Source: Synanceia verrucosa (Eukaryota > Chordata > Actinopteri > Perciformes > Synanceiidae). Taken from it: a DNA stretch of 64,000 nucleotides. Where the stretch lies: NCBI GenBank assembly GCA_029721515.1, contig CM056550.1:30839119-30903118 (forward strand), read 5' to 3'. The position numbers and the translations under genes are program-made. Below, piece by piece: positions 24,277 through 37,700 of the stretch. The notes beneath the pieces are model-generated. The model saw only the letters and a list, made by a program, of their open reading frames with translations, did not search any database and was not told the DNA's origin. The stretch's first letter is position 1. Every line of letters begins with the position of its first letter.

Positions 24277-24529
24277 TCATTCCATTGCATTTAGTATGTA
24301 TGGAGATATTTATTCTATTATTTTTACTTATTCTATTATGTCATTGCTACTGTCTGCTGTATCTTTACTACTGTCATTTGTCTAATTTTTCTATGCTGCT
24401 GTGGTGAGTGAATTTCTATTCTATTCTATGTAATGGAGACTATTTGTCATATCACAGGATGTCAGGCAATCTATTTTAACCACCTAATATGTTGTTATAT
24501 GTATGATTATTTTACTTGTGCCATGTATG

Positions 24530-25045
24530 GATTAGACTGTACCGGACTCGGCTGCAAAGCAATCGACTTGGATTGGACTGGACTGGCCTTTCACAGACTT
24601 GACCAGGCTTGGTTAGAATGAAATTGTCTGAAATGGACATGGCGTTAAGAATGGATTAGATCTGAATAAACTGTATTTGACTACACTTGATAGGACTGAA
24701 ATTAGAATGATCTGCACTGGTTTGGTCTGGACTACAGTGGATTGGAAAAAAAATAATAATGGATTGGTCTAGATGAACTGAAGTTTACTGGACTGTGATT
24801 GGGATTGTATGGGATTGGATTGCTCTGGAATTGATTTGAGTGGGATGTTTTGTTCCGGATTGGTCTAAACCTGGATGATCTCTGGTTGGATTAGCTCAAA
24901 TCTGCGAGACTGAACAGGGCTAGAATGGACTGGTGCTACAGGACTAGACTATAGTGGATTATAATGGCCTAACCATTAAACAAATTATGTTGGACTGGAT
25001 TGGACTGATCCGTACTGTGGACTGGTTTCGTGGACAGTTGGCCAA
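24530..25045. repeat. degenerate GGACTGGATT-type minisatellite
   Basis: Roughly 500 bases in which words such as TGGACTGG, TGGATTGG, GATTGGTCT and GGACTAGACT recur every 10-20 bases. The pattern looks like an old, heavily mutated short-unit tandem array. Both strands lack long coding potential; short open frames here are a by-product. Confidence 0.7.
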
Positions 25046-27263
25046 CACAGAAAAAAGGATACCAAGACAAAATAGATGGAGATGTACTATAATATTACAA
25101 TATTATAGTACATCTCCGGCTGATTTGAATGCCATCTATGATGTTTAATAAATCAAGTCTACTCCTTCCTTTCTTATTTTTATGACTCTTCTGGGAATAT
25201 ATTGGCCCTTTTGTTGTCACAGTGTGTTGATTATGACCCTTCCTCTGGTTCTCTAATGTGATTTAATGAAAATGTGCTCCAGTATTTATGTCCAAATCAC
25301 TGGAAAGAAGCACTTCCTTAATCGTTACTGATGTGTGACTGGGCTGATAGTAACGTGGGTGTCACAGTTATTGTTTGCACATGTGAATGAATGAATGAAT
25401 ACAATATTGGTTTCCATATTTTGTGCGTGTCTTTTATTTTGGTGACGACTGGCCTTCCAGCTATGCAGTCCCATTAAGATAAGCCTCCTCTCCACTCAGC
25501 CGAAGGACGTCAACAAACAGTGCGGAAAAGCTCCTGCTGTGACACACACAGGCTGTACTCGGTGTATTTACTTGTCTGCAGAACAGTCAAGACGGACCAC
25601 GTGTATCTGCTGGACTGTGTGTTTGTCCACAGATTCCACCCTCGCTGACATTTACCTGATAAGATGAGACAACAGCTGAAGAGGAGGTGGAAGAGGCAGG
25701 GGGCCTGGCAAACAATGAATGCTCAAAGTGGAATGATGTGGATGTGAGTTTACATGGTTGTCTTATTAGTTGAAAAGGACATTTTGTGTAGCGTATGTTG
25801 TTATTTTTTAATGAGGACCGAGGACTGATGACAAGCTGAGAGATTAGCATGCAGGCAAAAGGAAAACAAACATAATTTAGTCCCTCCCAACCTCTACCTT
25901 GGTCCATGTGACACTGAGTCACAGTTAGCACACATATGATGTAATAGAAGGTACCTTACAGCTGTTACAATGTACACACACACACACACACACACACTCA
26001 ACACTGCAAAGTGTCGTACTTGTGTGCTGCACGTGGCAGAAAAAACAAGAAGCTAACTTTATCGGCTTCTACACTAGACAAGCAAATTCCATTTTCGTGA
26101 ATCGGCACCATCTTCGAGTACAGTATTACAGGTTTTATAATATTAATAAGGACTAGACAAGAGTATTTGTTCAAAGACAATTATTCCACATCCATGTGTG
26201 GCTTAAAATAACGCATAACATAACGCATAGCCCAGACTGCAACATTTTTCAGTGTTTTTTAGCATAATAAGTCTCCAGCGGGTCTCCACCTTGTCTTATG
26301 GTGAAGACATTTTGGTGCGGACGAAGCCACAACAATACCGTTACAGCAACGTTGTAATCAGATAGAGAAAGAGCAGCCAAGCAAAATGTACAGTGCAAAT
26401 GATGAAGTAAAACAATCACCACATTTGCTACATTTGTTTTCTGCATGTTTGCACAGGATTTATGGACTTCCTCTGCATGAGGTTGAAACGGGGAAAGGAA
26501 ATAATAGGTTGTCTTAAGGTTGAATGATGTAGATGCAATCACTTAAAGCTGCTGCCCTGGACATTTCAAACGAGCTACAAATCACTTCTCTGTACTGGTC
26601 CGCTAAAGAAAGGGGGATTCAGCAGCCGATGCTTGAACCATTGAGATGTATTTTTACCTGCTGCTCTAAAAGGAGGGTAACATGACTGTGGCAGCAGAGT
26701 GATTGCACCATGGTAGGGCCTCAATCCTGCAGTAATTCCAGAGGGGAAATGCGTGCTCTCTCAGTGCAGACATAATGGGGCATGATTCCATGGACAGTAT
26801 TTTTAGCCCTCCAATTGGTTAACACTGTATAAATTGTGCGCATGTGTGAGTTGATTTGGTCCCTTGATGAGTGTGGAGTCATGATGTGTCTTTGTCCGAA
26901 CCTGATCAGGGAGCAGGTGGAGGAGTGACTGTTGCGAGGGGCTGCTGTATCAAAAAATAACTCACAAAAGATGCATGGATAGATGCATGATTGCTGCTGA
27001 CAATTGTTATTTATCTTTGCCAGGTTCAGTTCGTATTTAATTCCTTTACAGCCTCTGCCATGATGACCCAGATCTGCTGTTTTTCATCTTTGTTGCGTTA
27101 TTTTCAAAAAAAAAAATTTTTTACTTGGCTTGCACACCAAGTCAATATTTTTCGGCTGAAATTGTCTCAAGTTTTAATGTGAATGTGATCTCATAATCAC
27201 ACTTATGCACTGACTCTGAAACTGTTTTTTTTTTTTTTTTTTTTTGCAAATTTTTGCAACTAA
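25046..27263. other. intergenic, nothing recognised
   Basis: Contains a small inverted repeat around 25080-25120 (TGTACTATAATATTACAATA and its mirror), an ATGA tetramer run near 25388, and an (AC)n at 25974-25996. No gene is seen. Confidence 0.45.
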
Positions 27264-27853
27264 TGCCTTGTTCACACTACAGGACTGTCTGAGTCGTTGA
27301 CTCTGCGTGCTGTTCACACTACGTGACTCTCTCCTCCCTGGAGTTTTGAGGTGTTCACACGACTGGTCAGTGAGCTGTTTCACTGATCACTGTAAATACG
27401 CGATCATTTGTGCTCTAGAAAACAACGAGCGGCTCATTTATTAACCAGGAATTAGAAAGAAGCGGCTGACATGGACACGGAGCAGAACAAAGCCCTCCAG
27501 GTTGTTCGCGTGCTTCCACATAATGAAAGAACAAAAAGAGAAAAGTTGTTTCTGTTGTTGTTGATGTTGTTGCTGCTGCAGCCGCTACTCCTTTCAGCCA
27601 TGTCTGCTCTCATTGGCTGGAACTCTTTTTACATCAGACTCGACTGGATATTTAGCAGGCTAGACGTTCAGTTTTCATCGGCGACAAACAGTCAAGATGT
27701 CGGCGAGCTTATGGCTGATGTCTTTGAGATGTTCACACAATGGCTCACCGAGCTGACAACTGCCTCATCCCGATCTGGGTGAAAAATGTGATGTGTGAAA
27801 AAACTGTCACTGATGTGCCGATTGGCCTAAAATCATGTAGTGTGAACAAGGCT
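27264..27853. mobile_element. inverted-repeat DNA element (GCCTTGTTCACACTACA ends)
   Basis: The left end GCCTTGTTCACACTACA and the right end TGTAGTGTGAACAAGGC are exact inverse complements. The unit is about 590 bases and flanked by TAA on each side, which would fit a PIF/Harbinger-like 3-base duplication, although one terminal base does not match. The internal words GTTCACACTAC and GTTCACACGAC echo the end. Internal open frames show no transposase motif, so it is non-autonomous. Confidence 0.7.
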
Positions 27854-28527
27854 TAAGAGAATGATATAGCACAGTGGACTCAAACTTTCTGTGCGTCATG
27901 ATTGTTATTGGAAGACTGATTTTGAAGAACGCAAATACGAAAAACAGTCTTGTCATTGAAAGGCCTTTAGCATGGTGGTATTTGGAATTAGTTCAAAGTA
28001 CATGCTCACAGAGCTGCTAGCACGGCTGGAAACCTCATAAGAAGGCAGTTATATTCACCCAAACAAAAGTCTTCATTGACACCACATGCTCTCATAATAC
28101 ACCTCTGTAGTGGCTAATTGGCCATTTACTTAAAGATATAGTAAGTGATGTTGGAGAGCTAGCAAGATTTGAAAGTGGCACCTCCTCTAAGCCTCCTCTA
28201 AGCTCCACCCTCTCCCATCAGTGCTCCATCCAAAACCACACCCCCTCTCCTGCTAACTTTGTATTTCTGCAGAAGAGTATGCTGAATATTGAAATGGTGA
28301 AACGTGATGTGAGACAGAGGGGGGCATAGGCAGGATGAGACATGAAGGGTATCTGATTGGTTCTCTGCATTCGGACCGATCGGCAGGGATTGGTCAGAGT
28401 TTTTACAGTCCTGCAGCTGCAACAGAGGTCTGATTCTTTCCCTTCCTTTTTCTGAATACATAATGTATTGACCGCTCTCAGGGAAGGATCATTTCACCCA
28501 GTATAACAAAAAGTGTTTCTGAACAGG
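27854..28527. other. intergenic, nothing recognised
   Basis: No gene or named repeat is seen. Confidence 0.5.
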
Positions 28528-28584
28528 ATTTTGTATAGATATATATACAAATATATATATATACGTATATATATATATATATAC

Positions 28585-28615
<31 letters not shown>

Positions 28616-28672
28616 CACGTATATATATATATATATACATGTATATATACGTATATATATATATATATATAC

Positions 28673-28730
<58 letters not shown>
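28528..28730. repeat. (TA)n array with ACGT steps
   Basis: About 200 bases of TA repeats broken by ACGTATA and ACGTGTA words, the same composition as the arrays at 16570 and 33908. Confidence 0.92.
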
Positions 28731-28735
<5 letters not shown>

Positions 28736-30268
28736 CTTCAATTAATTCAATCTAAATTTAGTTTGAAATGTTTTCCAACAGCAGGAGGCAAAACTACACA
28801 TCCCTCTTTACCTGCTTTCCAAAAAACAAGTCGTAAAGAAACACAATACCTGCATCGACACGATTCAGCAGCTAAAGTTAGACAAGAAGAAGCACTCAGG
28901 GCATCCAGCGTGGATGTCTTACAGTCGTGCACGGACAATTTAGGAGCATTTGTCACCCACGATGCGGCTAAAGTTAGATGTGGATGAAGCCTCTGTACCG
29001 TGTTTGAATATGAGTCACAGACTGGAATAAGTTGCTGTCTCTAGACATGAACGGTATGCAGACAGCAGTCTTTATCAGTCTGGGTTTGGCAAACGATACC
29101 TGAGGCCTATTACCTCACTAATAACACCTACATGTAAATTCCAAGATGGACATGGAGGAAGTGGTACCACACCCACACAATTAACACTGGCTCAAATGTA
29201 TCGCCAACCCAACCTGATTTAGCTGACAGAGACTAACTAGAATACATATGCTGGAATGATTACAAATAAGTTACAAATATAAATAGCATCATATCTAACT
29301 ATAAAGTGAGGAATGAGCCTGTCTCGCCCTCACTCTGTTGTTCACTCAGCCAAAGAACCGCTCATCTGATTGACTTTTTTCACAGTGATGAATGTGATAC
29401 AAGTGGCCAGATGGTTTGCTATAATAACTAAATTATATTTTGATGGTTCTGACAAATCTCTCTTTATATTGCATCTATAATGACTTTCCACCATTTTTAA
29501 TCAGATATTTGCCAGTCCTGCTCTGACCATTACACTAGCATTACTTTCACTAACCTAACTTTCTTTGAGAATGTGTTTGTGTGAAATTAACTCTATGACA
29601 TATTGGTATTTAAAAGCTTTTTGATATTCATGTTGCTTAAAGGTGTAAATTTGACATAAAATTGACATAAAACTCAAAAATCAAAACACAACAACAACAA
29701 AAAGAACAAGCATGTACCAAAATAATGCTACATAAGTTTCAGATTTTTTTGGCGCTGAAACGCACAAAAAATGAAACACTAATCCTAATGTTCACCTAGT
29801 TTTCCTGAGGCAGCGATGACAGCACAACGTATGTGTGAGTGTGAAGCAGGGTGCTGCTGAACAACGCATGGACTGACTATTATTCAACCTCTTGGAGAGT
29901 CCCAGCTCAGGGTTCAGGTCTGGACATGTGGGGAATCATCTGAGGTGAGAGAAGGTCTGGCAGGTACAGTGAATCACTTCACACACAGACAGCATGGCTG
30001 CAGATGTCTCATAATGATACAGTCCTGGTCCAGCCTGGATCCAGCTGCAGGTATAAATATAGACAGTTGTTATAGCAACATCAGGTAGCTGGTAATTAGA
30101 GATGCTGTGTGTGTATAATGCAGTGAGATTTTTCCGACGAATCAGCACCTTCTTTTCTTCTTTATCTACTTCTTTGTCACCATCCTTCCTTTTACCTGTC
30201 CAGGCAGTCATGAATAGTAGACCCCATCTGAATGGGTGATCTGACTGTAAAGCAAAATACATGATATA
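28731..30268. other. intergenic, nothing recognised
   Basis: No splice-bounded coding segment and no named repeat. Confidence 0.5.
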
Positions 30269-30280
30269 ATGTATCATAGA

Positions 30281-30583
30281 AGGCAGCATGGTGGTGTAGT
30301 GGTTAGCAGTGTCACCTCACACCAAGAAGGTACCGGGTTCAACTCCTGGCCTGGGGCCTTTCTGTGTGGAGTTTGCTTGTTCTCCTCGTGTCTGCGTTGG
30401 TTCTCTCCGGGTACTTCGGCTTCCTCCCATCACCCAAAAAAAACATGCATGGGGATTAGGTTAATTGGCTAATTTAAATTGCCTGGTCCAGAGTGTACCC
30501 TGCCTTTCACCCTAAGACAGCTGGGATAGACTCCAGCCCCCCCGCGACCCTATGAGGATAAGTGGTAGAAAATGGATGGATGG
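30281..30583 (+). mobile_element. complete tRNA-headed SINE with GGAT tail, copy 2
   Basis: The head holds a polymerase III A box (TGGTGTAGTGGTTAGCA) and B box (GGTTCAACTCC). The body reads GCCTGGGGCCTTTCTGTGTG, TTCTCTCCGGGTACTTCGG and AGCTGGGATAGACTCCAGCC, and the end is (GGAT)n. It is flanked by identical 12-base ATGTATCATAGA (30269-30280 and 30584-30595), the target-site duplication expected of LINE-driven insertion. Other copies are at 18392 and 54424. Confidence 0.9.
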
Positions 30584-30595
30584 ATGTATCATAGA

Positions 30596-33500
30596 TATAC
30601 CTTTACCATCAAATACACTTCATTAATAATATCTGTATATTGTACAGATATGCATCAACTACCTAAAACACAATTATATAAATCTATATCCTCTATATCC
30701 CATTACTAAAGCCACCATGACAGTTTCCACACAGGTTAAGAGCCTTGGATTTATTCTGGACTGAAACCTTTCTTGCTCCAGTCACATGATTGGAATTACC
30801 TTTTTCCATCTGCAGACAGCTTTGAAAGTTATTCCATTGTGACATGTTCAGAGGACTTTGTGCAGTTAAAATTCTGTGCTGCAGAGTTCTGGTTAACTTG
30901 TACTGCAGCAGTCAGTCAGTAATGTGACCAAAGTATTGACTGGGACATCCACGAGTAATGAATACAGTCCACAGGAGGCGTTCACAGGCCACGGCTCAAT
31001 GGCGTTGGTTTCAACCAAATTCAAAAAGGTGACAATCAGTCCGTCCTGAAAAGGCACATGCTCCGAACAGCTACGCCATGCCTAATGTTTAACATGTTCA
31101 CCATCTTTGTTTAGCAAATTAGCAGTTGCTGATGGGGTTGTCTCCAGCTCCACAGGTATTTGGTCATAAAATTTAGGGACTCCAAAGTTATTGAGGGCGA
31201 CATGAACATCTGTACATCACCATGTAAAGCCCTTATTGGATTGGGCAGTGCCACTTTATGTCTCTTTTGGAACATTAGATGGTAAAGAAGATGCAAATAT
31301 TTTGTTTTGTAAGATGCTATACAAATAAAATTTGAGATCTGAGAATGATATCTGAGCTAATAATATTTGAATATAAGCTCACAGAACTGTCAAAGCTGTG
31401 AAAAACAGACAGATCTTTTTCAGACAAGCCAGATGTCGATCCATTGTCCGTCAGCCATATCCAAAAATTTGTGTCCGACACTTAAAACCAAGCCATGCCT
31501 TTACCATGTGTACAGACAACGCACACAGTGTGGATGTCACTGTGCTCCAGTAAGCGGAGTCAGTGAGGGATTACCCTGTGAGAACACAGTAAACCTGTTA
31601 ACCCAGAAAACAACACTGTCTTGATTTTTTTGTATCCATCCCTCCACTGAATATGAATCACATTTCTCCTGTAGAGTTTCCAGCAGTCAGTCATCCGTTG
31701 CATCATGGCAGAGTCTGGTTTTGAAAGATCACTGAGTACAGAACACTCCAACAAGAAAGCAATCCTTTCCCTCCATCCATATTTGGCTGCATCCGCTGCA
31801 CTTTTGAATATAAAGAACACCAGATGGATCATTGTACCTGACGGGAAACTGGGTGCACGATTTTGGGAATAATCCAATCTTCTTTAAACCATTGACCAAC
31901 TATACAATTAGTATAACCCCTTTTGTCACTGTAATATTAAATATCGGGTCTGTCATTTACAGATGGCATGTTGGGGAGAGACTACAGGTGAAAACAGTGA
32001 AATATTTAACTAATAGAGATCACCATCCACAGGTGGTCAAGTCAATTATTTGTTTTACATTTTTTACTGAATATACTGTTTCAATGTGAAAAAGAGGCAT
32101 TGTCTACAGTACTGTAATATAGAGCCAAAGCTTACTGAGAGATGTTTGGATATCTCTTTGTATCACACCAGAAACCAGAAAGAAATACTCTCAGCAGTAC
32201 GTAACTTTAAAAAAAGTTTTAAGCCTCTTTTTTATCTAGAAAATAAGCATTTCCTCCAAAAGTTTATTTTCAGGTTTCATCAATTTATCCTCAATGTTGA
32301 ATGATGAGTTCTTAGTTTTTTTTTTCCACTCTCCACAATCTCAAAACTTGAAATTGCATGCTTTTGGTTTGTTGACCACTGTAGCCTTTTCAAACTGATA
32401 TTTATGTCATCTCAGTGAAGGACATTGAATCCTCTGCACAGGATATTGAATCGTCTGCACAACAAATAATTTTGCCCTGTCACTTTCTTTGTCTATCAGA
32501 AGACTTAATCAGAAAAACATATTTGGTTGGTTAACAGCTTGGGCTTTGTCCAGAGAATTTCCTTTCAGACTTTGGCAGACAGGATGGGGCCTCAGTAAGC
32601 AACACTTACAAAGGCAATGGATATAGAAGTGAAACATTTTACTTTATTTTTCCAAGCTGGACACACAGTACATCTACACAGCTGCATTTCAATGTCAAAG
32701 TAAATTAGTTTATTTAAATTAGTTAACTTTCTTCCTGAAGCAGTCTCTGGCAAAACAGCATGCCTTCCTCCAGGAAGTCAAACATCAATGTTCTCAGCAG
32801 AGTCACTGCTATGGCCACTGCTTCCATGGTGACGAGGTATACATCGCAAAGGCAGCATGGTGCGACTTCATGAAAGATGCAGACTAAATATGAGCATGAG
32901 CTGCTTACAATTCATGTGATGACTAAATGTGTGCATCTGTACTGACCTCTTTCTCTTTCTACCTCACTCTTTCCATTGCACACTGTAACTCACTTCTCGG
33001 AAGTAAGTAAGAAATGATGGGGAGGATATGAGATGTGGCTGATCCCGAAAATCTCTCTCTGTTTACTCCCTCAAACCATGTCTTTCCCACTCACAAACAA
33101 ATAATAAATAATACTTTGCCACATACTTGCATGCAAATGTAATAATGTGTGATGCATTGCCTGAGTCTACTGTATACATTGACTGCATGGGGAATGGACA
33201 GATGTGACCTTTTCTGTTGATGTAATGTACTCATCCTCCGTAAGGACCTCAGTGTTTCCACATGCTGTAGTTTTCCCTATTATGGCACAGTCAGTTCAGA
33301 TCAACTCTCTGGGGATCTCAGACATATGGTAGCTAACAACTGTTTATGAGCTGGATTCTTCATCCCACTACTGTACGTACTGTTCTCTATTTCTGTGATG
33401 GTGAGACAACATCACATCCACCTGCAGGCTTGAATGTTGTCCTTAATGTTTCCCTGCTTGTTTAGCATCTCTTCACTTTACACTCTCTCTCTCTGTCATT

Positions 33501-33907
33501 GAAATGCTGTGTTCTGTTGTTCAATTTCTGCTCAAATCTCCCTCAAATCTAAATTTATGTATTTGAGTTTGGACAACATCTGCTAGAGACCATCCTCACC
33601 TTAAAAAAACAGGGTTAGAAAACCTCTGGGACTGAAAAGTGAAGCCTTAAAGCTGCATTCTTTCAAACAGCCAGCAGGAAGCGACTCCTCTGGTTGCAAA
33701 AACTCAAGAAGTCAATGAGAAAATGACTCCACTTCCCACCTGATTACCTCAGTTAACATTATGAACATGAATTTATTGTCTCAATCTCTACTTTCAAGTC
33801 TTCTTCAATATAGCATGACGTTCATTTAGTAAATTCTGGTTCCATCTAGAGCCAAACTGACCACAAAGGAGAAGATGCAGGCAGGACTACCTTGTGATTG
33901 ACAGGTC
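30596..33907. other. intergenic, nothing recognised
   Basis: AT-rich with several short open frames but no segment bounded by good splice sites and no named repeat. Confidence 0.45.
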
Positions 33908-33957
<50 letters not shown>

Positions 33958-34116
33958 GTACACGTATATATATATACACATATGTACATATATATGTATA
34001 TATATGTATATATATATATACACACGTATATATGTATATATACGTGTGTACATATGTATATACACACGTATATATATATATACGTATGTATATCACGTAT
34101 ACGTATATACGTATAC

Positions 34117-34176
<60 letters not shown>
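33908..34176. repeat. long (TA)n array with CG and CA steps
   Basis: About 270 bases of TA repeats with embedded ACGTATAC, CACACGTA and CATATGTACAC words, ending in a pure (TA)n run. Apparent long open frames on both strands are artefacts of the dinucleotide repeat. Confidence 0.93.
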
Positions 34177-34182
<6 letters not shown>

Positions 34183-34183
<1 letters not shown>

Positions 34184-34795
34184 AAACTATCTTCCAATCT
34201 TCCATTAAACATTCAACAGGCTTGTTCAGTGGAAGTGTTCAAATCAAAGCTAAAGACCCACCTGTTTCCTGTTGCATCATAATGTGTGATGTACTGTGTT
34301 TTGAAGAGGAAAAGAAGAAGAAGAAGAAGACAGCTTACTTTATTAATCCCACAATGGGGGAAATGACAGTTTTCATTCTTCATTTTTCAGTTGCACAGCC
34401 CACACAGGGTATGAAACATACACATGCGGTAAAGGAGAGGTGTCAGAGTGAGGGGGCTGCCCCATATCCAGGCGCCCCGAGCAGTTGGGGGTTTGGCGCC
34501 TTGCTCAAGGGCACCTCGTCAGTGCTCAGGATGAGGAACTGGCACCTCTCCAGCAGTTGACTGTTGTTTTGTATTAGTTTTATTTGGTTTTATCTGTTAT
34601 CTGATTTAGCTTGTTACATTTTTTGGGTTCTTACTTTATCTGTTACATGTTTTATTGGTTTGTCTGTGACCTATTACCTGATTATACCTGTTACCAGTTT
34701 TATTGGTATTAATTGTTACCTGCTGTGTGAAGCACTTTGATCTAAAGGCGCTGTATAAATAAAGGTATTATTATATTATTATTAAAAAAACAACA
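34183..34795 (+). mobile_element. LINE 3' tail (L2-like), split by a SINE
   Basis: The left part (34183-34315) encodes the typical last residues of an L2-type reverse transcriptase ORF (VFKSKLKTHLF). The right part (34560-34795) is a 3' UTR ending GAAGCACTTTGATCTAAAGG, GCGCTGTATAAATAAA and an ATT repeat, the hallmark tail of this group. Between them is a SINE in reverse orientation. Only the last few hundred bases of the LINE remain. Confidence 0.75.
34316..34558 (-). mobile_element. SINE (CCCCATTGTGGG-type 3' end), inserted in the LINE tail
   Basis: Read on the - strand it runs from CTGGAGAGGTGCCAGTTCC through GGTGCCCTTGAGCAAGGCGC and CGCCTGGATATGGGGCAGCC to CCCCCATTGTGGGATTAATA and a (TTC)n tail. 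The tRNA-like head is missing. A fuller copy of the same family is at 50130-50444. Confidence 0.8.
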
Positions 34796-37700
34796 TGACA
34801 TTGTTGAACTTGAGGTTTCAGAATCATAGTCCACAAACCAATGGGTGTCCACTTTTTATATCCAATCAATAAGGACATATTGCTTTCGTTTCCCATGATT
34901 CTCATAACTTATTTTTTTCAGGCATCTAAAAGTCACTTTGGAGCCTGTATTGTGTATTAGAACAAGAACTCATTTTCTTTCTGCACAGTGATGGGGGCAA
35001 TCATACAAAAAAGTGACACCATCTCCACAAAAGAGCTCTTGAATAAAGATGGTGAAAAAGCAGCATGTTTGAATGAAAGACAGGGAAGGCCGTTGAATGA
35101 ATAGACACAATTCTAGGAGTTTCCGGGGGATTTACTATAACCAATACAGTGAGATAAAGAAAGCAGCACAGTTAAAAGAAAAGGGTGGCAGAAAGAGAGG
35201 CACTGATTCTGGGTCTTCAAATGTCAAAACGAAGACGTCAATCTGAGAGATAACATGCTGGAAACCAAGCTTTCATAGTCTCAATGATGCCAAGAGATAG
35301 AAATACACATGCACACAGATCATCTCAGGCTGTATTATTGCATCACACCCACACACAAAATACATATCCAAACATAAAATATTCACAAAAAATACACCAA
35401 CACAGTGAATGACTTAATATGCGTAATCAATGTAGCAAGTGTTGCATGTGAGCTTGTAGAATAAAGATGTGCAGACCATGAATTTGAAGAAAAACATTAA
35501 ATGTAAATACAATTGTACGAAATGAAAGGTTCATCCAACAAAGATCATAAATGTCCCATATAATCCATTTATGCCTTAAGTCCCTGTTTCTGTGTCCCGT
35601 CAGATTTAGTTTTGCGTTTAGTTCAGGTTTATTTCTGTTCTTGTGTATGTGTTTAGTCTTGTCTTGGTCTTGTCTGAGCACTTGTGTCTTGTCTCTGTCT
35701 TGTACTGTTTGTCATGCATTTCCTGTTTTATTTTGGTACATATCGATCCCTCTCATTCCAGGCAACTTCACTTCCTGTCTGTCTCCCACCAGTCTAATTG
35801 TCTCACTCCATCCAGACTGTTTCCACCTCTGTCCCACTGGGTAGAAATTGTTCTTATCTTCCCCATTCGTCTTGTATTCCATGTCAAGCTCATCAGCTTC
35901 ACCATGCATGTTCATGTCAGAAAACCTACTTATTTCTCATTTTCTTTCTTTTTTTTTAATCTTTTTTCAAAAGATATGTGTGTGTAGAGCAGCTTCTATA
36001 TATAAGCTTCTATTTTGCTCTTGTGTCTTATCAATACAGTGAACCTTGCTCTAGTTTAAACCCATTCTATCTTATTTGGCATTCTTCAGCGCCACACTAT
36101 AAAGCATCAGCAGCCCATAGAATTGTGGAGCACGTATAGTGACATTCATAAAGACATCCGTCGTCATGGGTTAAGGTTAAGGTTCTCATTATTGTATTGT
36201 GGCATAGGTAAAAAAAAAAAAAATGGTGCATCTACTGTGACCCAAATCAAACACGTTTTACGGCCTTAAGAGAAGTATGTGAGTGAGGTCTTTTTGCTGT
36301 TTTTAATCATCCCTGATCAGAGCTTTCAGCTCCAAGGTCTTTCATACCTTTCACTTGTGCAATATTGACACATACCTTCCATCTCCTACCATGAACAGTT
36401 TTTTTTTATTCCACTTTTTATCACTGGCTCTGAGCACTGCATCTTAACACAGATGTGTTTTCATTGCTGTCAGTACAGACTACATGGTGTACGAGTGACA
36501 CATCAAAAGCCGGAACACCATTTTTATCGCACAATAAATTCTATGCGATTTACTGTTATTCACATTATCATTATCAGCCCATTTGTTTGCACTAAAGTTA
36601 CTCAGTAGCAACAATGATACATACTTGTACAATGATTTGTTACATAAAGCAATCTGCTAGATAAATATACTATATTCTATATTAAGTGTTGAACAACAGA
36701 TAGCTGGACCTATAAACACAATACTGTACTATGTTCATTTTCCCCATAGGATAAGTTCACTGGAGGATAGCAAGCTGACAGCAATTTGAAAGTTTTCTTT
36801 CAAATTAAAATAGTTTCTGCAAACTTTTCAAGATCAAGTATTGTTTAACGTTCATTTACTTGCAAAATCTGCCTCCCATTTGCATTTTTTTTCTCATTTG
36901 TTTCAGGGAATAACAACAAACAGGGAAATTCATTTTTCAAATGCCCAGGAAAATTCATTTTTCAAATGCCCAGGAAGCCAACTGGTCCATCCAGGGCTAT
37001 CACACAGTGTTTTTATTTTTTTTTTAATTTTTATTAATTTGTCCTGCAGCAGGAAAACACATCGACTCACTTGTTGTGTCTCTGTATCCACAGACGTCAG
37101 AGCAGTACAGATATGCTGAGCTGCTGGCTCTGTCGATTATGGTGCTGGTCCAACACTCAGCTTCAACATAGACACATGCACAAACACTCAAACACCTACA
37201 TCACTTGTGTTTTTTTTTTTTAGAACTAACTAAATGTTCTCCTGTTGTCTTTGAGCTGTAGTAACATTCTCAGAGTCTCATGGCTGCAAAGAAAAGGTCT
37301 GCTTATTGCAAACGTTTGTCTATGCAATAGAAATAATACAATTTAATATTCTAAATTATACCAAAATAAAATATATGATAGCAACGATTTTATAAAACAG
37401 TTATAAATGCTGTAGTTTGCCTATGAAAGGAAATTACCTTTTTCTGGCTAAATGTGTTCATTAAAAGAATTTCCTTCAGCATGAAGTTTTACCTTATCTT
37501 TTGGAAATTTAATCTAATTATGTCATTATTAAGAGATAAACCAGTGGAGAGCCATTACTTAGTTGCATTTTTGCATCTCAATCCTAATTTGGTAGCCTAA
37601 TTGAATAAAAAGTGTTTTGTGTGTGAGAAAATATGGATGACAATGTCCTGTTTTCATCCACAACTCAAACATATTCACTTTATGTCACAGAGCAGCAAAT

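Noticed and set aside
27471..27782. 103-residue frame with a leucine-rich stretch (signal-peptide-like)
   Set aside because: It lies entirely within an inverted-repeat element and shows no conserved motif; treated as incidental.
33826..34208. Long overlapping open frames rich in Y and I
   Set aside because: The same artefact from the second large TA array.
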